Part shown: positions 43,748-53,353 of the stretch, in pieces
How the letters are laid out: each line of letters opens with the position of its first letter
How positions within the stretch are numbered: position 1 is the stretch's first letter
DNA from: Candidatus Hodarchaeota archaeon
Lineage (GTDB): Archaea > Asgardarchaeota > Heimdallarchaeia > Hodarchaeales > Hodarchaeaceae
DNA: 54,134 nucleotides
NCBI GenBank assembly: GCA_016839785.1
Contig: JAEOTQ010000189.1
Location: forward strand, 1 to 54,134
Direction of reading: 5' to 3'
The notes under the pieces: model-generated
Databases searched by the model: none
What the model was told of the DNA's origin: nothing
The model's input: the letters and a program-made list of their open reading frames with translations, nothing else
Translations under genes and position numbers: made by a program

Positions 43748-44286
43748 TTAACGTACCATCAGGAGTGCATACCTATTCATTACTTCTGTATACTCGGTCA
43801 GAACCTTAATTGGGTATCCTACCTGCTTAACTGTAGAAAATAAATCTACTCCTAATGCTTCTGGGGTTGGTCGTGACTGTTTAGGATGGTTAAAATCCCT
43901 TAAATAACTTGTACATTCTTCACATATAGAACAGTTATCCACAGGTAGCATAAAGGCTTTTACATAACCTTTTAAGAAAACCTTATTCTCAAGCTTTAAC
44001 AACTTCATATTTATTGTTTTTAACCATTTATGCCTTTCCTCAGGATCTTCAAATTGCTTTTCAATATGAAATATCACTGATTCTTCATATTCTTGGAAAA
44101 TTTTTTACAATCTTTTATAGAAGGAGTGTTAGGAGGACAAGATGCATTTTGTCCAAAATCTGGACAGCCAAAGGTACATTTCATTCGTACCCAGTGAGCA
44201 ACCACAATTTTCTTTGGATCATTCCACTTAAAATCGTCAAATCCCTTCTATCGAAAGATTTCTTCTAAATCTTGCTTGAATGACAT
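43748..44286 (-). pseudogene. DUF2284 metal-binding protein gene, broken by a stop and a frameshift
   Basis: The minus strand from ATG 44286 to the stop at 43748 reconstructs a DUF2284 protein of about 179 residues: KCTFGCPDFGQNASCPPNTPS, then an acidic helix, then GYVKAF, NCSICEECTS, HPKQSRPTPEALGVD and a C-terminal VGYPIKVL. These Cys motifs are the family signature. There are two lesions: TAG at 44248-44250 (codon 13), and one base missing at the A/T runs near 44097-44106, where KKF would otherwise continue into FQEYEES. The intact 3' part alone reads as a 109-residue ORF (43748-44077), which by itself lacks the N-terminal cysteines. Confidence 0.75.
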
Positions 44287-44463
44287 ATTTGTAAAAACTT
44301 CGTTCCAGAGTATAAGTCTTAGGACTTCGGTAAAACCAGAAATTGAAAAGACTGAAGAAAGGAAAAGATTACTGTCTCAAAGGAAAAATAAAATTATTAT
44401 TCTCGAATGATTAATTATCTGGATTCTTTACCGATATAGTAGTGTTAATAATCCTGCAAATTC

Positions 44464-44470
44464 TTATAAA
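44464..44470 (+). promoter_or_regulatory. TATA box of the TPR gene
   Basis: TTATAAA is centred 26 nt before ATG 44493. It lies inside the longer open frame that begins at 44442, which argues that the true start is 44493 and the transcript is leaderless. Confidence 0.6.
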
Positions 44471-44492
44471 TTTCAAGGAAGTTCTGGATAGT

Positions 44493-46145
44493 ATGTCAGG
44501 AGAACACAAACATACTGACTTTGACTTTCAACAAGTAGAGCAACTCATCAAGGAGGGAAAGCTCGACGAGGCGAAGAGGAGCCTTGCTTTCTTTAAGGAA
44601 AAGGAAGACAAATCACTTAGTCATAGAACAAAGGTTACTCTTCTCAAAGGTCAGATCAATAAAGCGAAAGGGAGTTTGGATCAAGCTTTAGTAACCTTCC
44701 AGAAGAGTTTAACGATGAGTGAAGAGCTAGGTGATAAACTCCAAATTGCTAAATCGTTAGATGGCATTGCACGAGTTTATTCCAGCAGAGGAATTAAAGA
44801 TCGTGCATTAGAATATTTTGAGAAAAGCCTGAACCTATTTAAGGAGATTGGTGATGCCCACGATATTGCATGGAGCTTTTGGAATATTGGATCCATTTAT
44901 TGTAAAGCAGGAGATTTAGTAAAATCCTCAGATTATTTTGAGCTTAGCAAACAGTTTTTTGAAAAAATTGGGGATAATAAAGGGAATGGTCAGGCACTAT
45001 ATTGCTTGAGTGCAATGGCGCATGACAAAGGGGAACTGGATCGCGCTTTGGAGTATCAAAATCAAAGCTTAATTCATTATAAGAAAGTAGGCAACACGAT
45101 TAAAATTTCTAAATCTTTTATCAAATTAGGGTTTATTTTTATTTCAAAGGGGGACCTTAATCAGGCTCAAGATTATCTTCAACAGAGCCTTGAAATCTCC
45201 GAGGGAATTGATGCACATCATAAAGCATGGGCTCTAGTAGGTATAGGTGAAATTTATCGCCTGAAAGGAGAACTAGATCGGGCTTTAAAATGTTTAAAAC
45301 AGAGTTTAGCTCTACGTGAAGAATTTAGTCAAAATCAGGACATTGCTGAATGCCTATACTATATAGGTAAAATTTTATTACAACAAGGAGAATTGAATCA
45401 AGCATGGGAATATCTAGAGAAAAGTTTAGGTCTTCTCGAAGAAAAAAATAATTTCTTATTTATAACAGGCATTCTTCTTGATTTGATATCATTAGTAATT
45501 GAACAAGAAGAACACGAACAATCAAATAAGTACTTACATCGTTTAAAATTGATAAATGATCAAGAGAAAAACATGATTATTAACCAACGTTATCGATTAG
45601 CACGAGCTTTGATCTTAAGAGATAGTCCTCGGATTAGAGATAAAGCGTTATCTCAAAAAATATTCCAACAAATAACTGAAGAGGAAATTGTAGATCATAG
45701 AATTACAGTTGCTGCAATGTATAATCTTTGTGAATCACTATTAGATGAACTCAAAGCCTACGGAGAAAATTCAGTAATGTTAGAAGCAAAATCTTTAGCA
45801 AAACAGATAACTTCTCTAGCCCAAAAGCAATTTTCTTCCCTCTTAGCTATCGATGCGTTGATTTTGCAAGCCAAATTGGCTCTGGTAGAGGGAAACCTTA
45901 GTGATGCCGAGGAATTCCTTGAACAAGCTAAATTCACCGCTGAAGAAAGAGATTTAGGAAAATATATCATCTCAAAGGTATATGCTGAGAAAAGAAATCT
46001 TGACGATCAATATGATGAATGGGAAAATTTAATCAAATCTAACGCATCGTTTAAGAAACGATTAGAACAAGCACAGCTGAAAGATTATCTTTATGAAGCA
46101 TTAAAATTAGCACGTGTAGGAAAAGACCACAAAATCTGTGAATAA
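44493..46145 (+). CDS. Tetratricopeptide-repeat protein
   Basis: 550 residues, almost wholly helical. At least eight TPR units of 40 residues occur, with repeats of the form GELDRALEYQNQSLIHYKK, AKGSLDQALVTFQKSL and GDLNQAQDYLQQSLEIS, the 40-residue kinesin-light-chain-like class. The last 150 residues are helical and less regular. A scaffold for protein-protein contact; no enzymatic domain. ATG 44493 is taken because of the TATA box 26 nt upstream. Confidence 0.9.
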   Translation: MSGEHKHTDFDFQQVEQLIKEGKLDEAKRSLAFFKEKEDKSLSHRTKVTLLKGQINKAKGSLDQALVTFQKSLTMSEELGDKLQIAKSLDGIARVYSSRGIKDRALEYFEKSLNLFKEIGDAHDIAWSFWNIGSIYCKAGDLVKSSDYFELSKQFFEKIGDNKGNGQALYCLSAMAHDKGELDRALEYQNQSLIHYKKVGNTIKISKSFIKLGFIFISKGDLNQAQDYLQQSLEISEGIDAHHKAWALVGIGEIYRLKGELDRALKCLKQSLALREEFSQNQDIAECLYYIGKILLQQGELNQAWEYLEKSLGLLEEKNNFLFITGILLDLISLVIEQEEHEQSNKYLHRLKLINDQEKNMIINQRYRLARALILRDSPRIRDKALSQKIFQQITEEEIVDHRITVAAMYNLCESLLDELKAYGENSVMLEAKSLAKQITSLAQKQFSSLLAIDALILQAKLALVEGNLSDAEEFLEQAKFTAEERDLGKYIISKVYAEKRNLDDQYDEWENLIKSNASFKKRLEQAQLKDYLYEALKLARVGKDHKICE

Positions 46146-46241
46146 GAAACTAGCATCGCAACATAAAATGTTTAACTTAAAGCTATTCAATTTTTTATGA
46201 GACGACTATCTCAGTATCTTGAAAGAACAAGGTGAGACATT

Positions 46242-46778
46242 GTGAATGATTTAGAAAAAGTAGAAATTATTGTAAATTCTTTTCTGGAGCAATATGGAGC
46301 AGCATTTAAGGCTGTAGAAAAAATTATTAATCTATGTCCAGATAATTTATGGACGGAGCTAAAAACTGGACCTGAATTTTATAAGATAATCTACCACATT
46401 TTGTTTTTTGCAGATATTTATCTTAGTTCCTCCAAAGAGGAAAGTGACAGTTTTTCTCCAAAATTTAATCACGCAGAAGATTTTCGAGTTTCAAAAGAGA
46501 ACTTTCACCCCAAAGAGTGGAAAAAACCATTATCGAAGAGTGAGTTACTAGAATATCTCGACGAAGTCAGGATTAAAGCTCAAAAGAAGATTGAGAATCT
46601 TTCTATCGAACAGCTGGTTTCAGAGTCAGTTTTTGAGTGGCACGGATCCTCACAATCAAGTTCTTTGATCTATAATCTGAGACATATAATGTTACATATT
46701 GGAGCACTGCAAGCGAGGTTACGGATCGATGGAGTTGGTGGGAGATTTTGGGTTAGTCGAAGTTCAATCATCGAATAG
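46242..46778 (+). CDS. DinB-like metal-binding protein
   Basis: 178 residues, four-helix DinB/YfiT fold. YHILFFAD in helix 2 and NLRHIMLHIGALQARLR near the C-terminus contain the three His normally binding a divalent metal. Such proteins are thiol-dependent transferases in some bacteria; here the function is unknown. GTG 46242 is preceded by AAGGTGAG. It ends 4 nt before the threonine dehydratase start, so the two are likely co-translated. Confidence 0.75.
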   Translation: MNDLEKVEIIVNSFLEQYGAAFKAVEKIINLCPDNLWTELKTGPEFYKIIYHILFFADIYLSSSKEESDSFSPKFNHAEDFRVSKENFHPKEWKKPLSKSELLEYLDEVRIKAQKKIENLSIEQLVSESVFEWHGSSQSSSLIYNLRHIMLHIGALQARLRIDGVGGRFWVSRSSIIE

Positions 46779-46782
46779 TGAA

Positions 46783-47808
46783 ATGAAAATTTTGAAGAAG
46801 ATGGAATTAGTGAAAGTTAAAGCGAATCCAAAGGCTAATCGACCTATAGATGTGAAGGATGAAGTACTTGAAGCTGAAAAACGGATCCGAAGTTACATCA
46901 GAGAGACACCCCTCGAATTTTCACCCAGTTTGAGTAAGGAAGGTGGGTGTTTGGTCTATCTTAAACTGGAGAATCTTCAGCACACAGGATCGTTTAAAGT
47001 GCGTGGAGCCTTCAACAAAATACTCTCCATTCCCAAGCAAAAGGAAGTCGTAACTGCTTCTTCTGGTAATCATGGATTAGCTGTTGCATACGCTCTCCAT
47101 ACTCTTGGAGGAACAGGGACAATTTACTTACCTACTACTACAGCTCAAGTCAAAATTGAAAAATTGAAAGATTTTAATGTTAACATTGAGAATTTTGGCT
47201 CAGATTGTGTCGAAACAGAAGTGTTTGCAAGAAATACAGTGGATCATTCTGATGAAAAAGAATTTATTTCCCCATATAATGATCCACAAATAATTGGGGG
47301 ACAAGGTACAATTGCAGTAGAGCTACAACAGCAATTATCAGAAATAGATGTAGTTTTTGTAGCTGTAGGTGGTGGAGGATTAATTTCAGGAATTGCAGGT
47401 TATTTAAAAGAATATAATCCAGATATAGAAATCGTTGCCTGTCTTCCTGAAAATTCAGCGGTAATGTATCATTCAATCAAAGCAGGAAAAATACTTGAAA
47501 TGGACAGTAAATCAACATTGAGTGATGGTACGGCAGGAGGGATTGAACCAGGAGCAATAACCTTTGAACTGTGTCAGCGGCTCGTGGATCACTTTATCCT
47601 TGTAACAGAGGAAGAAATTAAAAACGCAATGATATACGTGATCGAAAATCATCATATGATCGTGGAAGGAGCTGCAGGGGTTGCAGTTGCATCTTTTCTG
47701 AAAGAAAAGAAATGGTACAAGGATAAGAATGTTGTGTTAGTTATATGCGGTGGAAATATTGGCTTTGATCGATTGAAAGAGCTGATATGTAACCCAGACA
47801 ACCGCTAA
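46783..47808 (+). CDS. Threonine/serine dehydratase
   Basis: 341 residues, fold-type II PLP enzyme. GSFKVRGAFNK holds the PLP lysine, SSGNHGLAVAYA binds the carboxylate, and GGGGLISG binds the cofactor phosphate; SAVMYHSIKAGK follows. It lacks a C-terminal ACT domain, so is likely the catabolic or biosynthetic short form, giving 2-oxobutyrate or pyruvate and ammonia. Serine racemase is the close alternative. ATG 46783 lies just after the DinB-like stop; an ATG at 46801 is possible. The longer frame upstream overlaps the DinB-like gene and is not used. Confidence 0.88.
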   Translation: MKILKKMELVKVKANPKANRPIDVKDEVLEAEKRIRSYIRETPLEFSPSLSKEGGCLVYLKLENLQHTGSFKVRGAFNKILSIPKQKEVVTASSGNHGLAVAYALHTLGGTGTIYLPTTTAQVKIEKLKDFNVNIENFGSDCVETEVFARNTVDHSDEKEFISPYNDPQIIGGQGTIAVELQQQLSEIDVVFVAVGGGGLISGIAGYLKEYNPDIEIVACLPENSAVMYHSIKAGKILEMDSKSTLSDGTAGGIEPGAITFELCQRLVDHFILVTEEEIKNAMIYVIENHHMIVEGAAGVAVASFLKEKKWYKDKNVVLVICGGNIGFDRLKELICNPDNR

Positions 47809-48102
47809 ATGGTTTATAATCAACCTGTATAAATCCTTGTGGAAACCTCTCTAGTAATGAAATAATTCCCATTTAGATATCTCAAAGTTACACAATACAA
47901 TTTTGCATTTATCACTAGAATTAACATCTCAAAATGAGGACAGACTGCTGTAGAAAATATAATTTACAGTTAAAAATTGGTCGTAAAACTTACGTTTTAA
48001 GACGTATTAACTTGTCCATCAAAATTTATCATTATTAGCTATTATCAAATTAGTACATCAACGTTTCGTGGCCACACCAGTCCTCGTGTTTATTTCTAAC
48101 AG

Positions 48103-48810
48103 TTATTTCCGAGTGGAGAAGGGGAACCCTTTCTTTCGCTTTCTCAAAATGTATGTTGATAACATTACTAGGAATACTTGTAAAGGGAAAAATTCGAATC
48201 CTGATATAAGACCTGGTGATCCAGCTGTAAGTTCCATTTCTGTCAAGGTATGTGTAGCATTCGTTTGTTTGCTATAAGAATAGACATGCCATCCAGTTTT
48301 CCAATTCTTTTCATCGATAGAGATATAATCCCCACTTTCGGTATATAATTCATGAGAAATGACTAGAAGATCCCCATTTAAAGAATAGTTATTGAATTTC
48401 CCAGAATTAAGTTTTGCGTACTCCTCCCAATAACTTTTATTATCTGTTGTTTTAGTTACCACACTAGCTTCTTTAGTAGGAAATTTCACTCCATTCAGCG
48501 ATATTTGAATTAATGCATTATCATCCAAGGCGATGATTTCATATTCCACGGTCGATCCTTTTTTTACTGTCAATTCGACCTTTGACCCGTTCTCTGCTGT
48601 GTGCATACCAGTAATAGTATGGGCACTACCATCTTCATCTGGATCATAGACATTAAATACCTTGGTATAAGTCATTTTCTTTATATCACCTACCTCTACT
48701 TTCCATTCAAATTCTGAATCGTTTGTAACAGTCATTGTTGCAGAAACAATTGAGGTATATACTAAAAGTAATATAATGAAGGTGAAAAATATAGTTAATT
48801 GTCTATTCAC
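48103..48810 (-). CDS. Secreted, C-terminally anchored protein of unknown function
   Basis: 235 residues. Signal peptide 1-24 (TIFFTFIILLLVYTSIVSA), then a beta-rich ectodomain starting EFEWKVEVGD, then a C-terminal LISGFEFFPLQVFLVMLSTYIL membrane segment followed by RKRKK. The ectodomain has no motif I recognise, with several N-glycosylation-like sites. The tail resembles the other anchored proteins of this window. Transcribed alone, ATG 48810 preceded by GGAGG. Confidence 0.62.
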   Translation of the reverse strand: MNRQLTIFFTFIILLLVYTSIVSATMTVTNDSEFEWKVEVGDIKKMTYTKVFNVYDPDEDGSAHTITGMHTAENGSKVELTVKKGSTVEYEIIALDDNALIQISLNGVKFPTKEASVVTKTTDNKSYWEEYAKLNSGKFNNYSLNGDLLVISHELYTESGDYISIDEKNWKTGWHVYSYSKQTNATHTLTEMELTAGSPGLISGFEFFPLQVFLVMLSTYILRKRKKGFPFSTRK

Positions 48811-48992
48811 GAGAGATCCTCCTTTCGTTACTTCAATAAGTACTTCTTACAATATATGGAATAAGAGCGAGGAATAATTATTATAAATCTACTGGAGATT
48901 TCTTGAGTTGCGAGGTCTCTAGACTTGGGAATTCATTAGTAGGATCTCTTTGTAGCAAATATTTCTAGGTGTAAGAGATTGGAGGTAGATAT

Positions 48993-49715
48993 TCACTTTC
49001 CTGTAAGTAACTTCGATCTAAGATAATTCAATCCTTCCATTAGAAGATCTTGATTCAATTCACAGACTTTAAGAGGCCTAATCCACTGTAATTGCTTTGT
49101 TTCCCATTCTTCATTTCCAATGATCTTATCCTCTGATGATAAAACATTACTTAGTGTCTCAACTTCCACAATCAAGCATGTACCCAACTTAGACGCTTCC
49201 CGAACCATTGCCACTAAACAGAATGACTCCTGATGTACCTCAATTGATATTTCCTCTCTTAGCTCCCGCATACATGCTTCTAATATTGAATGTGCGCTAT
49301 CTCTTTTTTCGAATATTCCTCCAGGTATTGCCAAGTAACCTGGTTTATATTCAGATGTGTGGGCTCTTTCCCCAATCAGAAAGTAAGAATGTGAAGGATC
49401 TGTTATGATTGTTTGAAATCCTAAACTACCATATTTTGGAACCCTAAGATTTTCCATTAAGTGAACTTGAATGCTTGAGAATCGAATGGTTTGGGTATAA
49501 AGGGTGAGAAAATCTTTCTCTAGATTGAAATTGTCTAAAACTAAAATTTCTCCATCATATAAATGAGGATACTGTTTACACAGTGAGTTCCATAGAATCT
49601 TTCGTCGTTCCTCAAATGATGGGGAAAAATCAAAGGTTGAGTTTGGATCAAAAACCCAAGTAACCGATGAAAGCGGAATCCGACCCTCCCACAAGATTTC
49701 TTCGATATCACCCAT
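48993..49715 (-). CDS. Nudix hydrolase
   Basis: 240 residues. An atypical Nudix box lies near residues 125-155: GGIFEKRDSAHSILEACMRE then LREEIS, keeping the RE..EE metal ligands but with a slightly lengthened first spacing. An N-terminal domain of about 90 residues precedes it, as in NUDT22-like or pyrophosphatase relatives. It would hydrolyse a nucleoside-diphosphate derivative. ATG 49715. Confidence 0.8.
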   Translation of the reverse strand: MGDIEEILWEGRIPLSSVTWVFDPNSTFDFSPSFEERRKILWNSLCKQYPHLYDGEILVLDNFNLEKDFLTLYTQTIRFSSIQVHLMENLRVPKYGSLGFQTIITDPSHSYFLIGERAHTSEYKPGYLAIPGGIFEKRDSAHSILEACMRELREEISIEVHQESFCLVAMVREASKLGTCLIVEVETLSNVLSSEDKIIGNEEWETKQLQWIRPLKVCELNQDLLMEGLNYLRSKLLTGK

Positions 49716-49870
49716 AAGTATCAGTCATCTACACACCAGTTTAAGGAGATAAGGGAAGAATTCCCTGAATTAGGGTTTTTTCTTATGTTGTTATTCTAAA
49801 GCGGATACAATGGTTGCAGTAATCTAATATATCTTAAAAGCTATCATTTTCAATAATTCATTCTCCATTG

Positions 49871-51352
49871 ATGAAAAGAGGCCTCAAGTTGAACAAGAAA
49901 ACAAAAGTGCTCATCAGTCTTCTCGTTTTGCAGATTCTGCAGATAAATACGGGTGCTAATACGGGCGATAATGCTTCTATTGTCAAATTCTCTGAAAATA
50001 GATTATTATCAAGTAGTGATTTCCCTTATACCCATCATGTGGAGCCAACAATTGCTATTAGTGGTAATGGGACAATATTCACTGGGTGGAAAGAGGCTTA
50101 CACCCACAATGGAGGAGGAGTTAGAGTAAGTTTCTCCAAGTCAGTTGATAATGGACTTTCTTGGTCTGATCCATTTAATATGCCTAATTTTATTTCAGAT
50201 ACTGGTCAATCTGACCCATGGTTAGTATGGTACGAAGAAACTGAAAGTTTGTATTATGCGTATCTGGAATTTTCACTAAATTCTCCCCTTGGGGAAGGCC
50301 TTTCGCAAATAACTGTCGCAAAAAGTAGTGATTATGGTGAAACATGGACTTTATCAACGGCAACCTATGGAGATGGATTTGCAGATAAGGAAACCATAAC
50401 GGTTAGTAATGATGGAATACTTTATGTAGCATATGATGATATTAATATGACGTCTGGAGCAACTTATGTCCGGTTAACTCGTTCCGATGATGGTGGAAGT
50501 TCATTTGAAGAAATCAAATTAATAACCGATTCTGTAACATATCCCGTAGATCATCTTGCTCCTTATGTTACAACTGATAGTAATAACAGTGTATTTATTG
50601 CTTGGCTATGGTTCACGGATGCTATTTGGGGAGATATTTATGTGACTTCCTCAATGAATCAAGGGCTGAATTTCAAATCCCCAGTTGATATCAACCAAAA
50701 CGATGAAAACAGCACATTTGAAACCTCTCCTGATGGAAGACCAACAAAAGGCTCGATTCCTGTTATTCATTTTGATCAGAATGATAGATTATATATCCTT
50801 TGGGCTGAAAAATTCGAAGTCGATGGTTTATGGGATATTTATTTGCGTTTTTCAGATGATTTTGGATTATCCTGGAGTCAACGCTATCAAGTGAACCCTG
50901 ATACAACTGGGAACCAATGGGAACCAGATATGGATATTGATTCTCAAGGAATATTACATATCACTTATTATGATGATGAAGGAGGTACATCTTTTAAACC
51001 GTTCTACAGGCAAGTAGAGTTCCCTCAGATAGGAGAACCCATATTCAATCCTCCAATTGATATTTCAAATGGAGTAAGTACTGCAAATGTGTTCACTAGA
51101 CCAGTTGATTATTTCACAATCCGAGTAGACTCATATGATACTCCTCATGTTGTCTGGTCAGATGGAAGAAATAGTGAGATGGATATTTATTATGCACATG
51201 GCGTGAAATCTACAGAAACAGAACCTACAACACTGAGTACGACATTAAACATAACTGCTCGTAACACTTCTAGTGGGATGAGTATGCTTACACCATTGGC
51301 AATTGTACTGCTGATTAAAAATAGGAAAAAACGCAAGAGTTTTGAGAAATAA
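49871..51352 (+). CDS. Secreted sialidase-like beta-propeller with Asp-box repeats
   Basis: 493 residues. Signal peptide (about 1-29), then five Asp-box-like repeats SxDxGxxW/F: SVDNGLSW, SSDYGETW, SDDGGSSF, SMNQGLNF and SDDFGLSW, as in BNR/sialidase propellers. No catalytic Arg triad was confirmed, so a non-enzymatic propeller is possible. After a Thr-rich stretch (TTLSTTLNITARNT) comes SSGM, a membrane helix and NRKKRK. ATG 49871 (TTG 49868 precedes it). The ectodomain is probably anchored in the surface layer. Confidence 0.8.
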   Translation: MKRGLKLNKKTKVLISLLVLQILQINTGANTGDNASIVKFSENRLLSSSDFPYTHHVEPTIAISGNGTIFTGWKEAYTHNGGGVRVSFSKSVDNGLSWSDPFNMPNFISDTGQSDPWLVWYEETESLYYAYLEFSLNSPLGEGLSQITVAKSSDYGETWTLSTATYGDGFADKETITVSNDGILYVAYDDINMTSGATYVRLTRSDDGGSSFEEIKLITDSVTYPVDHLAPYVTTDSNNSVFIAWLWFTDAIWGDIYVTSSMNQGLNFKSPVDINQNDENSTFETSPDGRPTKGSIPVIHFDQNDRLYILWAEKFEVDGLWDIYLRFSDDFGLSWSQRYQVNPDTTGNQWEPDMDIDSQGILHITYYDDEGGTSFKPFYRQVEFPQIGEPIFNPPIDISNGVSTANVFTRPVDYFTIRVDSYDTPHVVWSDGRNSEMDIYYAHGVKSTETEPTTLSTTLNITARNTSSGMSMLTPLAIVLLIKNRKKRKSFEK

Positions 51353-51355
51353 CCC

Positions 51356-52174
51356 TTATTTCTTTCCTATAACGAATAATTGAGATGCAGGAGCTGAACC
51401 ATATTGCTTGATGCGTGTTTTGATCTTTTCTCCCTCTAATAACAATTTCTTGATTAGGAATCTATTCTCTAAAATGCCGTCATCAAGGCCCTTCTGCAGT
51501 TTTTCCAGATTTTTGTTAACCTCTTTTAATGCAAAGTTAATAATGTTGGGATTTTTTGGATTATCACATTTAAATTTGTCATCACACGTAATACACTTGA
51601 CATAATGAGTAGATTCAAGAATAATTCGATTTTTAAGATTTAATCGTCCTATAAATTGGAGAATTTCTTGTTTTGTCAAAGTTCTGTTATGAGAAATACC
51701 AAACAAGGAATCAACCTTCGCACCCCAGTGATGGCTTAAAATATCTGATTTCTGAGCATCAGTTTGAACCCCATCACGATACATTTCTTGAAGTAATAGG
51801 TACCCATTCGGTTTTAACACGCGATTCATTTCAATTAGCACTTTTTCAATAGAGGCTAAATGATGTAATGAATGGGACATACATACAGTGTCAAATGTCG
51901 AATCATTGAAATAAAGTAATTCAGCGTTCATTTCAATAAATTCAACATGATAATTAGTGAAACGATCGTCATTCCATTCCTTCTTTGAAATATCTATTCC
52001 TATAAAGAAATCATAATCCAACAGCAGGTCTATCAAAGTACGAATGAAACCACCACCTTGGGTTGCAACATCAAGTACCTTTCCACCTGAAATTGATTCT
52101 AAATGGTTTTTAATATCTAAGGCTCCCGAATTTGCCAAATCTTTTGGTAAGTATTCCACTATGGAAAACTCCAA
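51356..52174 (-). CDS. Class I SAM-dependent methyltransferase
   Basis: 272 residues. KVLDVATQGGGFI is the SAM-binding loop (normally DxGxGxG, here with Gln), followed by IGIDISKKEW and FDTVCMSHSLHHL, as in Methyltransf_11. The C-terminal 130 residues hold CITCDDKFKC, a Cys cluster that may bind metal, and charged helices. Acceptor unknown. TTG 52174 start; convergent with the propeller gene (3 bp apart). Confidence 0.78.
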   Translation of the reverse strand: MEFSIVEYLPKDLANSGALDIKNHLESISGGKVLDVATQGGGFIRTLIDLLLDYDFFIGIDISKKEWNDDRFTNYHVEFIEMNAELLYFNDSTFDTVCMSHSLHHLASIEKVLIEMNRVLKPNGYLLLQEMYRDGVQTDAQKSDILSHHWGAKVDSLFGISHNRTLTKQEILQFIGRLNLKNRIILESTHYVKCITCDDKFKCDNPKNPNIINFALKEVNKNLEKLQKGLDDGILENRFLIKKLLLEGEKIKTRIKQYGSAPASQLFVIGKK

Positions 52175-52294
52175 CGACTATGAGTTGATACGAAGCTCTT
52201 TGAGAAATTAAGATCTTAAAATCTCTACTATGGTGGCAAAAGAAAAAAAAGATGAATCCTTCCAAATTATACTAGCTTCGTTGGAGGATTTTCA

Positions 52295-52792
52295 CTAATT
52301 CACAAATAAATCCTTTTTTGAGTTAACATAGGCAATGACGATTCCTCCAATAATAACTGCCATAACAAGACTCATCATCAACATACCTTGGACTGCTGCT
52401 CTTGTTGCTGCTTTATCTATCCTAAATCCATAAGGAACAAAGGTATTATCAATTGTCATTTGGACAATCGTATCTAACATAAAAAACGCCATGAATACTA
52501 CTCCTAGGATGTTTATGCAATATAAAATAATAGCGGCATATCCACTCCATGTCTTCATATTCCAAAGTCCGTACACAACAAAAATTTGGAAAAGCACAAT
52601 AGATAAGCTATAGACTCCTAAAATAGGTGCTAAACTTAGGTTTGCTATTCCATCAGCGGTATTAACTAAGATTCCTAATGCTATTAGGACCGTCAATATG
52701 GTTACACCTGTGGGTCTCCCAGTTTGATGACTAGGACGAGTCGCTGGCTGATAAGTCGTGGTTTGATATGGGGATTTAGTTAATTCTTCCAT
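52295..52792 (-). CDS. Four-helix membrane protein
   Basis: 165 residues. A 28-residue polar N-terminus rich in Thr, Pro and Gln (TTTYQPATRPSHQTGR) is followed by four hydrophobic segments (about 30-48, 56-75, 82-106, 135-156). No family recognised. ATG 52792. Confidence 0.5.
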   Translation of the reverse strand: MEELTKSPYQTTTYQPATRPSHQTGRPTGVTILTVLIALGILVNTADGIANLSLAPILGVYSLSIVLFQIFVVYGLWNMKTWSGYAAIILYCINILGVVFMAFFMLDTIVQMTIDNTFVPYGFRIDKAATRAAVQGMLMMSLVMAVIIGGIVIAYVNSKKDLFVN

Positions 52793-53040
52793 GGTAGGTA
52801 TCTTTTCATTGCAACTAGGACAAATTTGAACAAAATCTCATTTATTACCCTCATTATGTTGTTTTTGAAAAAAAGAGTTTAATTTGCGATTAGTTGCTTT
52901 ATTTGAGTCTTTTGCGAGTCTCTTGGTTTCTTATATAGTATTTATACTCTTTTTAAAGAAACTTCTAACAATTTCCAAATGTTCTATTGCCAGCAACCAA
53001 ATTTAATAAACGAAAAGTGTTGAATATCCAATGAGTAGAA

Positions 53041-53346
53041 TTGACAAAGGAAGAAATTCAGGAAGACAGAGAATGGAAGATATTGGGTTTCACCGATGAA
53101 ATAAAAAACTTAGTCAACTTGAAATTAATGGAAGATTGCTATAGCTACTGGTTCCGATATAGAAGCATACCTTGGTATAAAAAACGAAGAATTAAAGGAG
53201 TAGACCCAAAGTATTTAATCGAAGAAGCCCTTAAAACTTTACAATTAGAAGTAAACGTGCGTAGAGAAAAGCAAAACAATTATAATTCCTATTATTGGTT
53301 GGTTGAACCTCGACCAAATAGTTCGGATAGAAAATTAGAGAAGTAA
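53041..53346 (+). CDS. Hypothetical protein, 101 residues
   Basis: TTG start (the first codon; no ATG nearby). Basic and aromatic-rich, with CYSYWFRYRSIPWYKKRRIKG in the middle and a long helix (KYLIEEALKTLQLEVNVRREKQ). It might bind nucleic acid, but no domain is recognised. It is convergent with the small GTPase, with 7 bp between stops. Confidence 0.4.
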   Translation: MTKEEIQEDREWKILGFTDEIKNLVNLKLMEDCYSYWFRYRSIPWYKKRRIKGVDPKYLIEEALKTLQLEVNVRREKQNNYNSYYWLVEPRPNSSDRKLEK

Positions 53347-53353
53347 AATTATT

